The notes under the pieces are model-generated. The model made no database searches and was not told where the DNA came from. It saw only the letters and a list, made by a program, of their open reading frames with translations. A DNA stretch of 64,000 nucleotides. Origin: Flagellimonas aurea (GTDB taxonomy: Bacteria > Bacteroidota > Bacteroidia > Flavobacteriales > Flavobacteriaceae). This document shows, piece by piece, positions 8,556 to 18,067 of the stretch. The translations under genes and the position numbers were made by a program. The DNA lies in assembly GCF_017313785.1 (NCBI RefSeq), contig NZ_JAFLNL010000001.1, positions 1 through 64,000 on the forward strand. Reading direction: 5' to 3'. How positions within the stretch are numbered: the stretch's first letter is position 1; each line of letters begins with the position of its first letter.

Positions 8556-9314
8556 ATGAGCAACCTACTTAATTTCTCCATTAAGCAAAAACATAGGGAA
8601 TACCGTAAAAAGAGAAAGGAAAAAATATTTAAGGGAAATATTGTCCAATGTTCCATCTGTAACTCAGAATACCGGGAATTTGCTCCATTTGGCAATACAA
8701 AAAGAAAGAACTCTAAATGCCATAATTGTGGCTCACTGGAAAGGCATCGATTGATTTGGAAATATATACAGGACAAAAAATTGATAACCAAACCCATCCG
8801 GTTGCTCCATTTTGCACCTGAGAAAGTTTTTTATGACATTTTCTCGGAGTCGCACGATATCGCATACTTTCCATGTGATTTACATCCAAAAGTTTATGAT
8901 TACAAAGGAAAAACCATAATCAATAAGGTCGATATTGCCCAAATCCCCTATGAGACCGACTCTTTTGATTTTATTTTATGTAACCATGTTCTGGAACACA
9001 TTCCAAACGATGCGCTTGCCATGTCGGAACTGTATAGGGTGATGAAACCAAATGGGTTGGGGATATTTCAAGTTCCGATTGATTACAATCTTGAGAAAAC
9101 CTATGAAGATTTCTCCATAACATCCCCAAAAGCGAGGTTAAAGGCTTTTGGAAGGCGTGACCATGTAAGGTGGTATGGCAAAGATTATAAATTGCGATTG
9201 GCAGATGCAGGTTTTGAAGTAATAGAGGATGATTATATTTCTTCCTTTACAAAAGAAGAGCAGTTTAAATATGGATTTGATTGCACAGAAAAAATCTACT
9301 TATGCCGTAAATAA
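8556..9314 (+). CDS. SAM-dependent methyltransferase with N-terminal zinc ribbon
   Basis: The 252-residue protein has a basic N-terminus and then a Cys4 zinc ribbon (Cys32, Cys35, Cys55, Cys58) followed by GSLERHRLIW. From about residue 80 it is a class I methyltransferase of the Methyltransf_11 type. LLHFAPEKVFYD corresponds to a divergent SAM-binding motif I, and FDFILCNHVLEHIPNDALA is the typical post-motif segment. There is no signal peptide, so it acts in the cytosol. Proteins of this architecture often occur near glycan or glycosyltransferase genes. The substrate cannot be told here. Confidence 0.75.
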   Translation: MSNLLNFSIKQKHREYRKKRKEKIFKGNIVQCSICNSEYREFAPFGNTKRKNSKCHNCGSLERHRLIWKYIQDKKLITKPIRLLHFAPEKVFYDIFSESHDIAYFPCDLHPKVYDYKGKTIINKVDIAQIPYETDSFDFILCNHVLEHIPNDALAMSELYRVMKPNGLGIFQVPIDYNLEKTYEDFSITSPKARLKAFGRRDHVRWYGKDYKLRLADAGFEVIEDDYISSFTKEEQFKYGFDCTEKIYLCRK

Positions 9315-9386
9315 GGAAAAAACCTATGGTTTGAAAAGAGACAAATCAACGAACGCTGTATCGATCGCTCCAAGAATACTATCAGT

Positions 9387-10229
9387 TTATTTAATATTCT
9401 TCAAATTGATTACCTCCTGCTCCGTTAAGTACCTCCAGTGTCCTCGTGGCAAATCTTTTTTGGTCAGGCCGGCGAAGACCACACGGTCCAATTTGGTCAC
9501 ATTATAGCCCAAATGCTCAAAAATACGGCGCACGATGCGGTTTCGTCCGCTGTGGATTTCCACGCCCACCTCTCGCTTTGGTGCCCCTTGGATGTAACTC
9601 ACGCTATCCACGGATATGGGCCCATCTTCCAGTTCCAGGCCAGCCTCAATTTTATGGAGGTCGCCCAGACTAAGATTATTGTCCAAATGCACGTGGTAAA
9701 TCTTGCGCACGTTATGCTTGGGATGCGTCAGTTTTTTGGTAAGGTCTCCATCGTTGGTGAAGAGCAACAGACCTGTGGTGTTCCTGTCCAAACGGCCTAC
9801 GGGCAACAGTCGGTTGTTCGATGCGCTCGAAATTAGCTCCATTACCGTGCGGCGCCCTTTTTCATCACTTGTTGTGGTAATGAAGTTCTTGGGCTTGTTC
9901 AACAACACATACTCCTTTTTTTCCAAACTGAGTCGTTTCCCATCAAAACGGACATCGTCGGAACGTTTTACCTTGTAGCCCATCTCCGTTACCGCTTTCC
10001 CGTTTACGGTAACATTTCCGGCAGCAATATAAGTGTCCGCTTCCCTGCGGGAACAGATTCCCGCATTGGCAATGTAGCGGTTCAACCTAATCTCATCTGG
10101 ATTGGATGTTTTGCGAGGTGTGTTCTGCTTGGGTCTTGATGAAAAATTTTTGTTGAACGGCTTTTTTCTTTCACCGCCCTTAAAGTTTTTGGAAGGTCTT
10201 TTACCCCTGTTGTTGTCTGATTTCGCCAT
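9387..10229 (-). CDS. rluB: 23S rRNA pseudouridine synthase, RluB/RsuA family
   Basis: The 280-residue enzyme has a basic, low-complexity N-terminus (about 1-45), as is usual in Bacteroidetes. An S4 RNA-binding domain follows (IRLNRYIANAGICSRREAD, about 47-65). The RsuA/RluB-type pseudouridine synthase domain contains the catalytic motif GRLDRNTTGLL, with Asp148 as the expected nucleophile. The C-terminal GRNRIVRRIFEHLGY is also typical. It isomerises a uridine in 23S rRNA, by family analogy near position 2605. A TTG lies six codons upstream, but the ATG at 10229 gives the usual start (MAKSDNN) and was chosen. It runs in the same direction as the isoprenoid genes to its right. Confidence 0.9.
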   Translation of the reverse strand: MAKSDNNRGKRPSKNFKGGERKKPFNKNFSSRPKQNTPRKTSNPDEIRLNRYIANAGICSRREADTYIAAGNVTVNGKAVTEMGYKVKRSDDVRFDGKRLSLEKKEYVLLNKPKNFITTTSDEKGRRTVMELISSASNNRLLPVGRLDRNTTGLLLFTNDGDLTKKLTHPKHNVRKIYHVHLDNNLSLGDLHKIEAGLELEDGPISVDSVSYIQGAPKREVGVEIHSGRNRIVRRIFEHLGYNVTKLDRVVFAGLTKKDLPRGHWRYLTEQEVINLKNIK

Positions 10230-10289
10230 CAGTCGAATTTTTTGCAAATGTAGTGTTTTTAAGTTCCAAAAAACCTAAAGAACAAATAA

Positions 10290-11195
10290 TTACAAGATTC
10301 GGTTCAGCACCACATCCACATCAATTAAAAGGATGCTAAAGACCCCGGCCACAATTATAAATTTGATGATGTTGTGCAGCCATACATAGTGCTTTTTGCC
10401 GTTGGCCATCCATAGTAGCATCAAAAATAAAATCAGCAGGGCGATACATGCCATAAAATAGAGGTACATATACCCAACATCAAACGATTTGATGAGCAGA
10501 AGTGCAGGGACCAGAGTAAGCACTATCAAAAATGTAACGATAGACTTTGATACATTGGGGCCATAAAGAATTGGTATGGTTTTATAATTCTGTGCCATAT
10601 CGCCCGCCATATTTTCCAAATCCTTGATCATTTCGCGGGCCAAAATCAACAGGAACAAGAAAAGTGCATGTACAAAAATCACGGTCTGGAAATTCTGATA
10701 GTAAACAAATACCACAAAAAATGGGGCAATGGCCAAAGTGGAGGATACCAAATTGCCGACTAAAGGTATACGCTTAAGCTTGTGCGAATAAATCCAGATA
10801 CCAAAAATATAGGCCGAAAAGAACAATACCGCCCTAAATGAAATATAGCTCGCTGCAAAAACAGTCAAAAGGTTAAGGATAAAATAGGTGGTCAGTTTAA
10901 AACGCTGGCTCACCAAACGATCCAACATACTTTTGGTAGGCTTGTTGATCAAGTCCTTTTCCGCATCATAAAAATTATTGATAATATACCCGCTCGCGAT
11001 CGTAAGGGCAGAGGCTGTAACGATAAGGAACAGGTTCACATCCAAAACCACTTTACGCAAAGGAATGTTGGGTGACAATATGTAGATAGAGGCCAAGTAC
11101 TGTGCAAGGGTTATCACGAGGATATTGTAGCCCCGAACCACAGAAAACAGACTCAATAGCTTAAACAGCAAGAGTTTGTTTTTTCTACTAAGCAT
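10290..11195 (-). CDS. UbiA-family prenyltransferase, geranylgeranylglycerol-phosphate geranylgeranyltransferase-like
   Basis: The 301-residue polytopic membrane protein has about eight or nine hydrophobic helices. The first Asp-rich motif is NNFYDAEKD at 73-81 (Asn73, Asp77, Asp81), and the second is within REMIKDLENMAGD. These bind prenyl diphosphate and magnesium in the UbiA superfamily. In flavobacteria this subfamily sits beside mevalonate kinase and is usually named after the archaeal enzyme that adds a second geranylgeranyl chain to glycerol phosphate. Whether an ether lipid is really made is untested, and a quinone or other acceptor is possible. It lies ten bases after mevalonate kinase on the same strand, so the two are probably co-transcribed. 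Confidence 0.8.
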   Translation of the reverse strand: MLSRKNKLLLFKLLSLFSVVRGYNILVITLAQYLASIYILSPNIPLRKVVLDVNLFLIVTASALTIASGYIINNFYDAEKDLINKPTKSMLDRLVSQRFKLTTYFILNLLTVFAASYISFRAVLFFSAYIFGIWIYSHKLKRIPLVGNLVSSTLAIAPFFVVFVYYQNFQTVIFVHALFLFLLILAREMIKDLENMAGDMAQNYKTIPILYGPNVSKSIVTFLIVLTLVPALLLIKSFDVGYMYLYFMACIALLILFLMLLWMANGKKHYVWLHNIIKFIIVAGVFSILLIDVDVVLNRIL

Positions 11196-11205
11196 GTGTT
11201 TGCTT

Positions 11206-12144
11206 TTAGAAGTTGTACACTACTTCCAGATTATGGCCTTCAAGTGCTTTTTTGGCCCTTTCCAAATCTTGGGTAAAGCCCAAAATATATCCACCGCCAC
11301 CAGAACCACAAAGTTTGAGGTAATAATCGTTGGTTTCGATGCCCTTTTGCCAAAGTTGGTGAAACTTAGCCGGAATCATTGGTTTAAAATTGTCAAAAAC
11401 CACATGGGAAAGTTGCTTTAAGTTTCCGAATAAAGATTTCACATTACCGTTCAAAAAGTCCTCCACACACGCATCGGTATGTTTTATGAACTGGTTTTTG
11501 ATCATATTGCGGAAACCTTCCTGCTTCATGTTCTCCATAAACAACTGCACCATGGGCGCTGTTTCGCCTGTCATTCCACTATCCAATAAGAAAACCGCTC
11601 CTTTTCCCTCCATGTTTTGAGATGGAATACTAGTGGACTCAATATTATCCTTGGAGTTGATGAGAATGGGCAAGCTCAAATAACTGTTCAACGGATCCAG
11701 TCCAGAAGACTTACCGTGGAAGAAGGATTCCATTTTCCCGAAAATCTTCTTCAATTGAAGCAATTTTTCACGGGTCAGGTTTTCCAAAACCGTGATTTTG
11801 TCCATAGCATAACGATCGTAAATAGCAGCGACCAGTGCACCACTACTTCCAATTCCATAGCCTTGGGGAATGGAACTGTCAAAATACATCCCATCGGCCA
11901 CATCTTTTTCCAAAGCTGCTATATCAAAAGCAACCAAACCTTCTTCCTTCATCTCGAGCACTTTTAAATACTCGGCATAGGCTTTAAGACTTTTGTTCGA
12001 TTTTTGCGCCATTTCGGAATTGTCGTTGTCCCATTTTAGCGCTCCTTTAAAAAAATTATAGGGTATGGATAGTCCTTTGGAGTCTTTGATGATACCGTAC
12101 TCCCCGAACAATAAAATCTTGGAATAAAATAATGGACCTTTCAT
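11206..12144 (-). CDS. mvaK1: Mevalonate kinase (GHMP kinase)
   Basis: The 312-residue cytosolic kinase opens with SKILLFGEYGII. It carries the GHMP ATP-binding loop PQGYGIGSSGALVAA at 93-107 and the C-terminal glycine-rich motif LCGSGGGGYILGF. KSSGLDPLNSYLSLP matches the mevalonate kinase active-site loop carrying Asp. It phosphorylates mevalonate, feeding isoprenoid synthesis with the decarboxylase upstream. Phosphomevalonate kinase is not in this window. The terminator after mvaD implies that mvaK1 has its own promoter in the 141-base gap. Confidence 0.88.
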   Translation of the reverse strand: MKGPLFYSKILLFGEYGIIKDSKGLSIPYNFFKGALKWDNDNSEMAQKSNKSLKAYAEYLKVLEMKEEGLVAFDIAALEKDVADGMYFDSSIPQGYGIGSSGALVAAIYDRYAMDKITVLENLTREKLLQLKKIFGKMESFFHGKSSGLDPLNSYLSLPILINSKDNIESTSIPSQNMEGKGAVFLLDSGMTGETAPMVQLFMENMKQEGFRNMIKNQFIKHTDACVEDFLNGNVKSLFGNLKQLSHVVFDNFKPMIPAKFHQLWQKGIETNDYYLKLCGSGGGGYILGFTQDLERAKKALEGHNLEVVYNF

Positions 12145-12260
12145 ATAATACTACTAAGATACAAACAAATTTTGTTTAATGATGAACGAAATTCGATAAA
12201 CAAATCGATTTTATCCATAAAAAACTTCTCCCGTCTGACTAAAATCTTGGCAAATAACGT

Positions 12261-12280
12261 AAAAAAACAGCTTAGCTGTT
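12261..12280 (-). terminator. Rho-independent terminator after mvaD
   Basis: On the minus strand AACAGC, a three-base loop and GCTGTT are followed by a run of Ts, six bases after the mvaD stop codon. This is a textbook stem and T-tract. It should end mvaD transcription before mvaK1. Confidence 0.7.
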
Positions 12281-12285
12281 CATTT

Positions 12286-13371
12286 TTAAGTGTTTATTTT
12301 GATGGCGCCCTCGCCTACTTTGTCGTGGATGTACTGACCGTTTTCGCAGTGTTCGGCCAATGTATCTTTGATAAATTCCAGTACTTTTTCCTTAGCATCT
12401 TCCGGATATAGTAAATGCACGTTGGCGCCTGCATCCAATGTAAAACAAACTGGGGTTTTGGTCGCTTCGCGATATGCCCAAATTTTATTGATGATTTGCA
12501 AAGTATCCGGCTTCATCAACATAAAATAGGGCATGCTGGTCATCATCATGGCATGCAGGGTAAGTGCTTCGCTTTCCACTAGTTTGATGAACTCTTCCAA
12601 ATCGCCACTTGCCAAAATAGGTTTTAGCTTATCCAGATTGTCAAATGCTTGTTGAAACCGGTTTTGAGCATACTGGTGACCGTGCATCAATTGATGCCCT
12701 ACTGTGCTGCTTACTTGTTTTTGACCTTTGTGCACCAATAAAATGGTATCGCAATAGCTTTTAAAAACAGGGTTCACCCCAAAAGGATATTCCACACCGT
12801 ACAAATCCGAACTGTCCGGTATGTTGGCGTGATTTCCCCACTGCACAAGACTCCCTTTGATACTGCGGCAGGCACTTCCGGAGCCCAATCGGGCCAAATA
12901 GGATGCTTTTGCATGAAAAACATTTTCTTCCATGGAAGGAAACAGTTGTTTTTCAATATCCATGAAGCATAGCGATAGTGCGGCCATGCCACTCGCGGAG
13001 GATGCAATTCCGCTGCTGTGCGGAAAGGAATTTGACGTTTGAATGATGAAATGGTACTCCTTCAAAAAAGGCAGGTACTTCTCAATCCGCTCTAGAAAGG
13101 TCTGAATCTTGGGTTTAAAATCGTCCTTGGACTTTCCTTCAAAAAATAGATCAAAAGAAAAATTATCCTTTTTCTCCTTTCTCTCAAAGGAAACGGAGGT
13201 GGTAGTAGCACAAGTATCCAAAGTGAAGCTAATGGAAGGATTGGCCGGAATCTGAACGGGCCTCTTTCCCCAATATTTTACCAAGGCGATATTGCTGGGT
13301 GCTTTCCAACTTACCTTGCCATTTTTGGGCAAATTTTGGTAGTCACCCGGCATAAAATCATTTTCCGTCAT
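12286..13371 (-). CDS. mvaD: Diphosphomevalonate decarboxylase
   Basis: The 361-residue GHMP-superfamily enzyme contains APSNIALVKYWGKR near the N-terminus, the hallmark of mevalonate diphosphate decarboxylases. It also has SFPHSSGIASSASGMAAL as the phosphate-binding loop and CFTLDAGANVHLLYP near the C-terminus. It converts mevalonate diphosphate to isopentenyl diphosphate using ATP. An in-frame TTG lies seven codons upstream; the ATG at 13371 (MTENDF) fits the family length and was chosen. It is the first gene of the leftward isoprenoid block and has its own terminator. Confidence 0.9.
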   Translation of the reverse strand: MTENDFMPGDYQNLPKNGKVSWKAPSNIALVKYWGKRPVQIPANPSISFTLDTCATTTSVSFERKEKKDNFSFDLFFEGKSKDDFKPKIQTFLERIEKYLPFLKEYHFIIQTSNSFPHSSGIASSASGMAALSLCFMDIEKQLFPSMEENVFHAKASYLARLGSGSACRSIKGSLVQWGNHANIPDSSDLYGVEYPFGVNPVFKSYCDTILLVHKGQKQVSSTVGHQLMHGHQYAQNRFQQAFDNLDKLKPILASGDLEEFIKLVESEALTLHAMMMTSMPYFMLMKPDTLQIINKIWAYREATKTPVCFTLDAGANVHLLYPEDAKEKVLEFIKDTLAEHCENGQYIHDKVGEGAIKINT

Positions 13372-13464
13372 GGAGCATGGAAGTTTAAACAAATATAAGC
13401 AGCGACAAACTTACTGGAAATCGGATACAAATAAATTCTTATTTTAGTCGAAGTTGCGCCAACC

Positions 13465-13941
13465 ATGAAAAAAAGAATCGTTTACATCACCATTAGCGTT
13501 TTGGTCTGCCTTGCCATTGGATTTTTATCCAGCATTGCGACCCAAAGTTCTGTGAATGATTGGTACGTTACCCTGAACAAGCCATCGTTTACGCCCCCGA
13601 ACTATCTTTTTGCCCCTGTTTGGACCGCTCTGTATATTATGATGGGCGTTGCCGCGGGCATTGTTTGGTCCAAGGGTTATCATCATATTTGGGTTAAGAC
13701 AGCGCTGTACCATTTTGTGTTCCAACTGTTATTGAATGCCCTCTGGAGCATTGTTTTTTTCGGGCTTAAAAATCCGTTGGGTGGAATGGTTGTTATCTTG
13801 GCATTGTTGACGATGATCATCCTTACCATAAAATGGTTCAGGGTCATCAGTAAACCTGCGGCACTGTTAATGGTTCCTTATGTACTTTGGGTGGCCTTTG
13901 CATCGGCACTGAACTATAAAATTTGGGAACTGAACGGTTAA
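13465..13941 (+). CDS. tspO: TspO/MBR family tryptophan-rich membrane protein
   Basis: The 158-residue protein has five predicted membrane helices. It shows the family segment WYVTLNKPSFTPPNYLFAPVW at about 31-51 and LLLNALWSIVFFGLKNP in helix 3. TspO proteins bind tetrapyrroles and sterol-like ligands and regulate stress or porphyrin metabolism. The gene is divergent from mvaD with 93 bases between starts. Its stop overlaps the convergent DUF1697 gene by four bases. Confidence 0.9.
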   Translation: MKKRIVYITISVLVCLAIGFLSSIATQSSVNDWYVTLNKPSFTPPNYLFAPVWTALYIMMGVAAGIVWSKGYHHIWVKTALYHFVFQLLLNALWSIVFFGLKNPLGGMVVILALLTMIILTIKWFRVISKPAALLMVPYVLWVAFASALNYKIWELNG

Positions 13942-14477
13942 TTACTAGCCATTTCCAATAACTTCAGCATTGTTTTATGATTTCGGGTAGTAGCCTCTAC
14001 TTGTAGTTTCTTTTCAATAAGATTGTTGTTCAGTTTTGCCTTGCCATAGCCGCTTTTACAGAAAAGATATACGCAGGTATCGGTGATTTTAAAACCTTCA
14101 TGTTCAAATTGAAGCTGATTGAACTGCTCCACCAGCGCTTCTTTAGGGATACTTTTCAGCAAAACATAGTACAATTTGTTTTCTTCTGCCCCTTCTTGAA
14201 AAGGATTGGCTTTCAATATTTGCTCAATATCATCCTTCTGGACCACTAAGGTCGGTACATCAAATCCAAATTGTTGACGTATGATTATCGCTATTTTTTC
14301 CTGAAGTTTACGCCTATCTGTCTGTTCGTCATCAAAAATAATATTGCCACTTTGGATGTAGGTTTTGACGTTTTTCAGTCCGTTTTCCTGCAAAACTTGC
14401 CTTAAATCGGCCATTTTTATCTTTTTTTGACCACTTACATTGATTCCGCGCAACAAAGCTATATGTGTATTCCCCAT
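13938..14477 (-). CDS. DUF1697 family protein
   Basis: The 179-residue protein starts HIALLRGINVSGQKKIKMAD, the family's signature opening, with YIQSGNIIFD near 40-49 and the C-terminal ATTRNHKTMLKLLEM. Its molecular function is unknown. The frame stays open far upstream, but that part runs antisense through glycerol kinase, and the ATG at 14477 gives the normal family length. It is divergent from glpK with 60 bases between starts and overlaps the tspO stop by four bases. Confidence 0.85.
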   Translation of the reverse strand: MGNTHIALLRGINVSGQKKIKMADLRQVLQENGLKNVKTYIQSGNIIFDDEQTDRRKLQEKIAIIIRQQFGFDVPTLVVQKDDIEQILKANPFQEGAEENKLYYVLLKSIPKEALVEQFNQLQFEHEGFKITDTCVYLFCKSGYGKAKLNNNLIEKKLQVEATTRNHKTMLKLLEMASN

Positions 14478-14537
14478 ATTGATGGATTCCAAACCCGAAT
14501 TAATTTTAGTAAATTCAAACGCACTTAAATTAGCAAA

Positions 14538-16034
14538 ATGAATCAATATATCCTTGCCTTGGACCAAGGTACCACAAGTTCCCGTGCCGTAGTCTTTGAT
14601 CAAAAGGGAACCATTATCTCCGTTGCCCAAAAAGAATTCACACAAATATTTCCCAAACCGGGCTGGGTGGAACACGACCCCGATGAAATCTGGTCCACCC
14701 AAGCTGGTATGGCCGCAGAAGCTGTGAGCAAAAAAGGATTGAAGGCTTCGCAAATGGCCGCCATTGGCATAACCAATCAGCGGGAAACCGTTGTTGTGTG
14801 GGACAGGAATACCAGCGAGCCCATTTATAATGCCATTGTTTGGCAGGACAAACGTACAGCGGATTATTGCGATGAGCTGAAAAAAGAAGGCAAGTCCCAA
14901 ATGATTAGAGAAAAAACGGGATTGGTCATCGATTCCTATTTTTCCGGAACCAAGGTAAAATGGATTTTGGATAATGTGGAAGGCGCAAGAGAAAAAGCCG
15001 AAGCTGGCGATTTGATCATGGGAACCATAGATTCGTGGTTGATATGGAAAATGACGGATGGGGGACTTCATATAACGGATGTCACCAATGCCTGCCGTTC
15101 CATGCTATTCAATATCAATAACATGGATTGGGATGATGAGCTTCTGGACTTGTTGACGATTCCTAAAAGCATGTTGCCCGAAGTGAAGCAATCCAGCGAA
15201 GTCTATGGGCATACCACTCCCAACTTATTTGCCACTCCAATTCCGATTGCAGGCATTGCGGGTGATCAACAAGCTGCCCTGTTCGGGCAAATGTGCACCA
15301 AAAAAGGAATGGTCAAGAACACCTACGGGACTGGTTGCTTTATGTTGATGAACATTGGGGAAAAACCGATTGTTTCCGACAACAACCTGCTGACCACGGT
15401 CGCTTGGAAAATTAATGGAAAAACACAATATGCCCTTGAGGGAAGCATCTTTATCGCAGGTGCCGTGGTACAATGGTTGCGAGATAGCCTAAACATTATA
15501 AAAACCTCTGCGGAAGTGGAAAAGCTTGCCAGTTCGGTAGACAGTACAGAAGGAGTGGTTTTTGTTCCTGCATTTGCAGGTTTGGGCGCGCCCCACTGGA
15601 ACCAAAAGGCACAGGGAACTATTTTTGGCCTTACACGGGGTAGTACCGATGCCCATATTGCACGTGCCGCTTTGGAGTCCATTGCCTACCAGACCATGGA
15701 TATCCTAAAAGCAATGGAAGCAGATTCCGGTATTTCCATAAAGGAGTTACGTGTTGATGGCGGTGCCACGGTAAACGATATGTTGATGCAATTTCAAGCC
15801 GATGTTTTGAACACTGTTACGGTACGACCAAAGATTGTGGAAACCACTGTAATGGGAGCTGCATATTTGGCAGGATTGGCCGTTGGCTATTGGGAAAGTC
15901 CTGAAGAAATACAGGATATTTGGCAAACCGACGTACATTTTAATCCAACTAAAGAGCGTGAAGCCATTGATGATGGTATCAAAGGTTGGTATAAAGCAAT
16001 AAAAGCGTTGGAGTTCTGGACCGAGAACACTTAA
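14538..16034 (+). CDS. glpK: Glycerol kinase
   Basis: The 498-residue FGGY-family kinase has the typical length. [15 protein letters not shown] at 7-21 binds phosphate, [13 protein letters not shown] is family-specific, and [16 protein letters not shown] contains the catalytic Asp. TYGTGCF and [18 protein letters not shown] are the C-terminal ATP-binding segments. It phosphorylates glycerol to glycerol 3-phosphate in the cytosol. The facilitator gene follows after 36 bases, an uptake-and-trap pair. No glycerol-3-phosphate dehydrogenase is in the window. Confidence 0.95.
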   Translation: MNQYILALDQGTTSSRAVVFDQKGTIISVAQKEFTQIFPKPGWVEHDPDEIWSTQAGMAAEAVSKKGLKASQMAAIGITNQRETVVVWDRNTSEPIYNAIVWQDKRTADYCDELKKEGKSQMIREKTGLVIDSYFSGTKVKWILDNVEGAREKAEAGDLIMGTIDSWLIWKMTDGGLHITDVTNACRSMLFNINNMDWDDELLDLLTIPKSMLPEVKQSSEVYGHTTPNLFATPIPIAGIAGDQQAALFGQMCTKKGMVKNTYGTGCFMLMNIGEKPIVSDNNLLTTVAWKINGKTQYALEGSIFIAGAVVQWLRDSLNIIKTSAEVEKLASSVDSTEGVVFVPAFAGLGAPHWNQKAQGTIFGLTRGSTDAHIARAALESIAYQTMDILKAMEADSGISIKELRVDGGATVNDMLMQFQADVLNTVTVRPKIVETTVMGAAYLAGLAVGYWESPEEIQDIWQTDVHFNPTKEREAIDDGIKGWYKAIKALEFWTENT

Positions 16035-16070
16035 TTTGTCAAGTAACATAAACACTAACACTTTCTTTAT

Positions 16071-16799
16071 ATGACTCCTTTTATATCTGAAATTGTAGGT
16101 ACTTTTTTGTTGATGGTACTCGGATGTGGCGTAAATGCCAACGTATCCCTACAAAAAACCTACGGGAACGGCTCCGGCTGGATTGTGATCACTACAGGCT
16201 GGGCTTTTGCCGTTTATACTGGTGTTGTCGTCGCTGGCCCATACAGCGGTGCGCATATAAATCCCGCAGTAAGTATTGGATTGGCCGTAGCGGGTGAATT
16301 TCCTTGGGCAGAGGTTCCTTCATATATATTGGCCCAATTTATCGGTGCAATGTTTGCCGCATTTTGCGTGTGGCTCGTAAACAAAGACCATTTTGATGCT
16401 ACTGAGGATGGAGGCACCAAACGAGGAGTATTCTGCACTGGACCGGCCATTCCAAATACATTTACAAATCTATTCTCCGAGGTATTGGGAACATTTGTAT
16501 TGGTCTTTTCCGTGCTCTATTTTACCGACGCAGTACTATCTACGGACGATGCGATTATAGGTTTGGGTTCTCTGGGCGCTTTACCTGTTGCTCTTATTGT
16601 TTGGGGCATCGGTCTGTCCTTGGGTGGAACCACAGGTTATGCCATAAATCCTGCACGGGATTTAGGTCCGCGCATTGTTCACGCACTTTTGCCTTTAAAA
16701 AACAAGGGGAGTAATGGTTGGGGCTATGCTTGGATACCTGTTGTTGGGCCTATTTTGGGAGCCTCGATAGCTGCATGGATTGCTTTGGCCCTACAATAA
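16071..16799 (+). CDS. glpF: Glycerol uptake facilitator (aquaglyceroporin)
   Basis: The 242-residue MIP-family channel has six membrane helices and both pore motifs, GAHINPAVS and GYAINPARDLGPR. The Asp after the second NPAR is typical of glycerol-conducting GlpF rather than water-selective AqpZ. It sits in the inner membrane and supplies glycerol to glpK immediately upstream. It converges on the flavoprotein gene, with two bases between stops. Confidence 0.93.
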   Translation: MTPFISEIVGTFLLMVLGCGVNANVSLQKTYGNGSGWIVITTGWAFAVYTGVVVAGPYSGAHINPAVSIGLAVAGEFPWAEVPSYILAQFIGAMFAAFCVWLVNKDHFDATEDGGTKRGVFCTGPAIPNTFTNLFSEVLGTFVLVFSVLYFTDAVLSTDDAIIGLGSLGALPVALIVWGIGLSLGGTTGYAINPARDLGPRIVHALLPLKNKGSNGWGYAWIPVVGPILGASIAAWIALALQ

Positions 16800-16801
16800 T
16801 T

Positions 16802-18067
16802 TTAGGAGGCAATGGCCTGCGCAGCAATATAGGCCCCTGTCCATGCATTTTGAAAATTGAACCCACCTGTGATAGCATCCACATTGATTATTTCGCCTGC
16901 AAAATAGAGATTGGGATGCAATTTGCTTTCGAAGGTCTTAAAGTTGATTTCTTTTAAATCAACTCCACCGGCTGTAACAAACTCTTCTTTGAAAGTACTC
17001 TTACCCTCAACCTTAAAAGATGCAGCTGTCAATTGTTCTGCCAACGCCAGTAACTGCTCTTTATTAATATCGCCCCAACGTTCATCCGGCATTATATCGG
17101 CCGCTTCCACCAAGCGCTTCCATAAACGTTTGGGCAATTCTGTAACATTGGTACGCATAATGGTTTTTTTTGCCTCTACCTCTTTGAGCTCTTTAAGGTA
17201 AGCCTCCATGGATTCGGTACTGTATTCGGGCAACCAGTTCACTCTTATTCTGAAAGAATAATTATAATCGTGCAAAATATTCGCCCCCCATGCAGAAAGC
17301 TTCAGAATGGCTGGTCCGCTCAAACCCCAGTGTGTGATCAAAAGTGGCCCATCTGAATAAAGAACCGGTTCGTCTTTTACGTTACTCTTAAGGTTCAAGT
17401 TTTTTTTATTGGTATAAAAAGTCTTTTTGGGAAGCACCTCTACGGTGGCATATGCACTTATGCCTTGAATGCCCTGAATCCTCTTATCGTTTATATTGAA
17501 TGTGAACAAAGAAGGTACGGGTGAAATTATTTGATGTCCCAATTTTTTTAGCTGTGCCCAAATTTTAGGGTTGCTCCCCGTAGTTAGCAATAGTTTTTTG
17601 GTCTGGTAATGCTTGTTCATGGTAGTTACCTGCCAACTATCATCCAATTTATCGATGGCCTTTACCGAACTGTTTTTCAAAACTTGCACACCTAAACGCT
17701 CTGCTTCAGTGAGCAAGCAATCTATTATGCTTTGGGATGAATCACTTTTAGGAAAAACCCGTCCGTCTTCCTCTATTTTGAGCGACACTCCCCTTTCCTC
17801 AAAAAACGACATCACATCCATTGGGGCATATTTGTGGAACGGCCCTAAAAGCTCCTTTTCTCCACGAGGATAGTTTGTGGCCAATTCTTTGGGAAGAAAT
17901 TCGCCATGGGTCACATTGCAACGTCCCCCGCCCGAAACCTTTACTTTGGAAAGTACGGTTTTGCCCCTTTCAAAAATGGCTATGTTCAATTGTGGCGACA
18001 ATTCCGCAATTTGAATTGCTGCATAAAAGCCTGCTGCTCCTCCCCCTGCTATAACAATATCGTACAT
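16802..18067 (-). CDS. HI0933/YhiN-family flavoprotein (BaiN-like NAD(P)/FAD-dependent oxidoreductase)
   Basis: The 421-residue protein starts with the dinucleotide-binding motif GGGAAGFYAAIQIAE. It has SGGGRCNVTHG near 46-56, PSLFTFNI in the middle, and GEIINVDAITGGFNFQNAW at the FAD-closing C-terminus, all typical of this family. The physiological substrate is unknown in most members. Its start overlaps the phosphodiesterase stop by one base, so the two are translationally linked. Confidence 0.88.
   Translation of the reverse strand: MYDIVIAGGGAAGFYAAIQIAELSPQLNIAIFERGKTVLSKVKVSGGGRCNVTHGEFLPKELATNYPRGEKELLGPFHKYAPMDVMSFFEERGVSLKIEEDGRVFPKSDSSQSIIDCLLTEAERLGVQVLKNSSVKAIDKLDDSWQVTTMNKHYQTKKLLLTTGSNPKIWAQLKKLGHQIISPVPSLFTFNINDKRIQGIQGISAYATVEVLPKKTFYTNKKNLNLKSNVKDEPVLYSDGPLLITHWGLSGPAILKLSAWGANILHDYNYSFRIRVNWLPEYSTESMEAYLKELKEVEAKKTIMRTNVTELPKRLWKRLVEAADIMPDERWGDINKEQLLALAEQLTAASFKVEGKSTFKEEFVTAGGVDLKEINFKTFESKLHPNLYFAGEIINVDAITGGFNFQNAWTGAYIAAQAIAS

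Noticed and set aside
8243..8572. Open frame of 109 codons across the end of the GH43 gene and the following gap
   Set aside because: It starts inside the GH43 coding frame, carries no domain and its second half contains the relic repeat in a different frame from the shared peptide.
9315..9386. Possible small gene between the methyltransferase and rluB
   Set aside because: Only 72 bases and no start-stop frame of use; it looks like a plain convergent spacer.
14478..15071. An N-terminal extension of about 200 codons on the DUF1697 protein
   Set aside because: The extension runs antisense to glycerol kinase and lacks similarity to the DUF1697 fold. The ATG at 14477 gives the expected length and opening motif.
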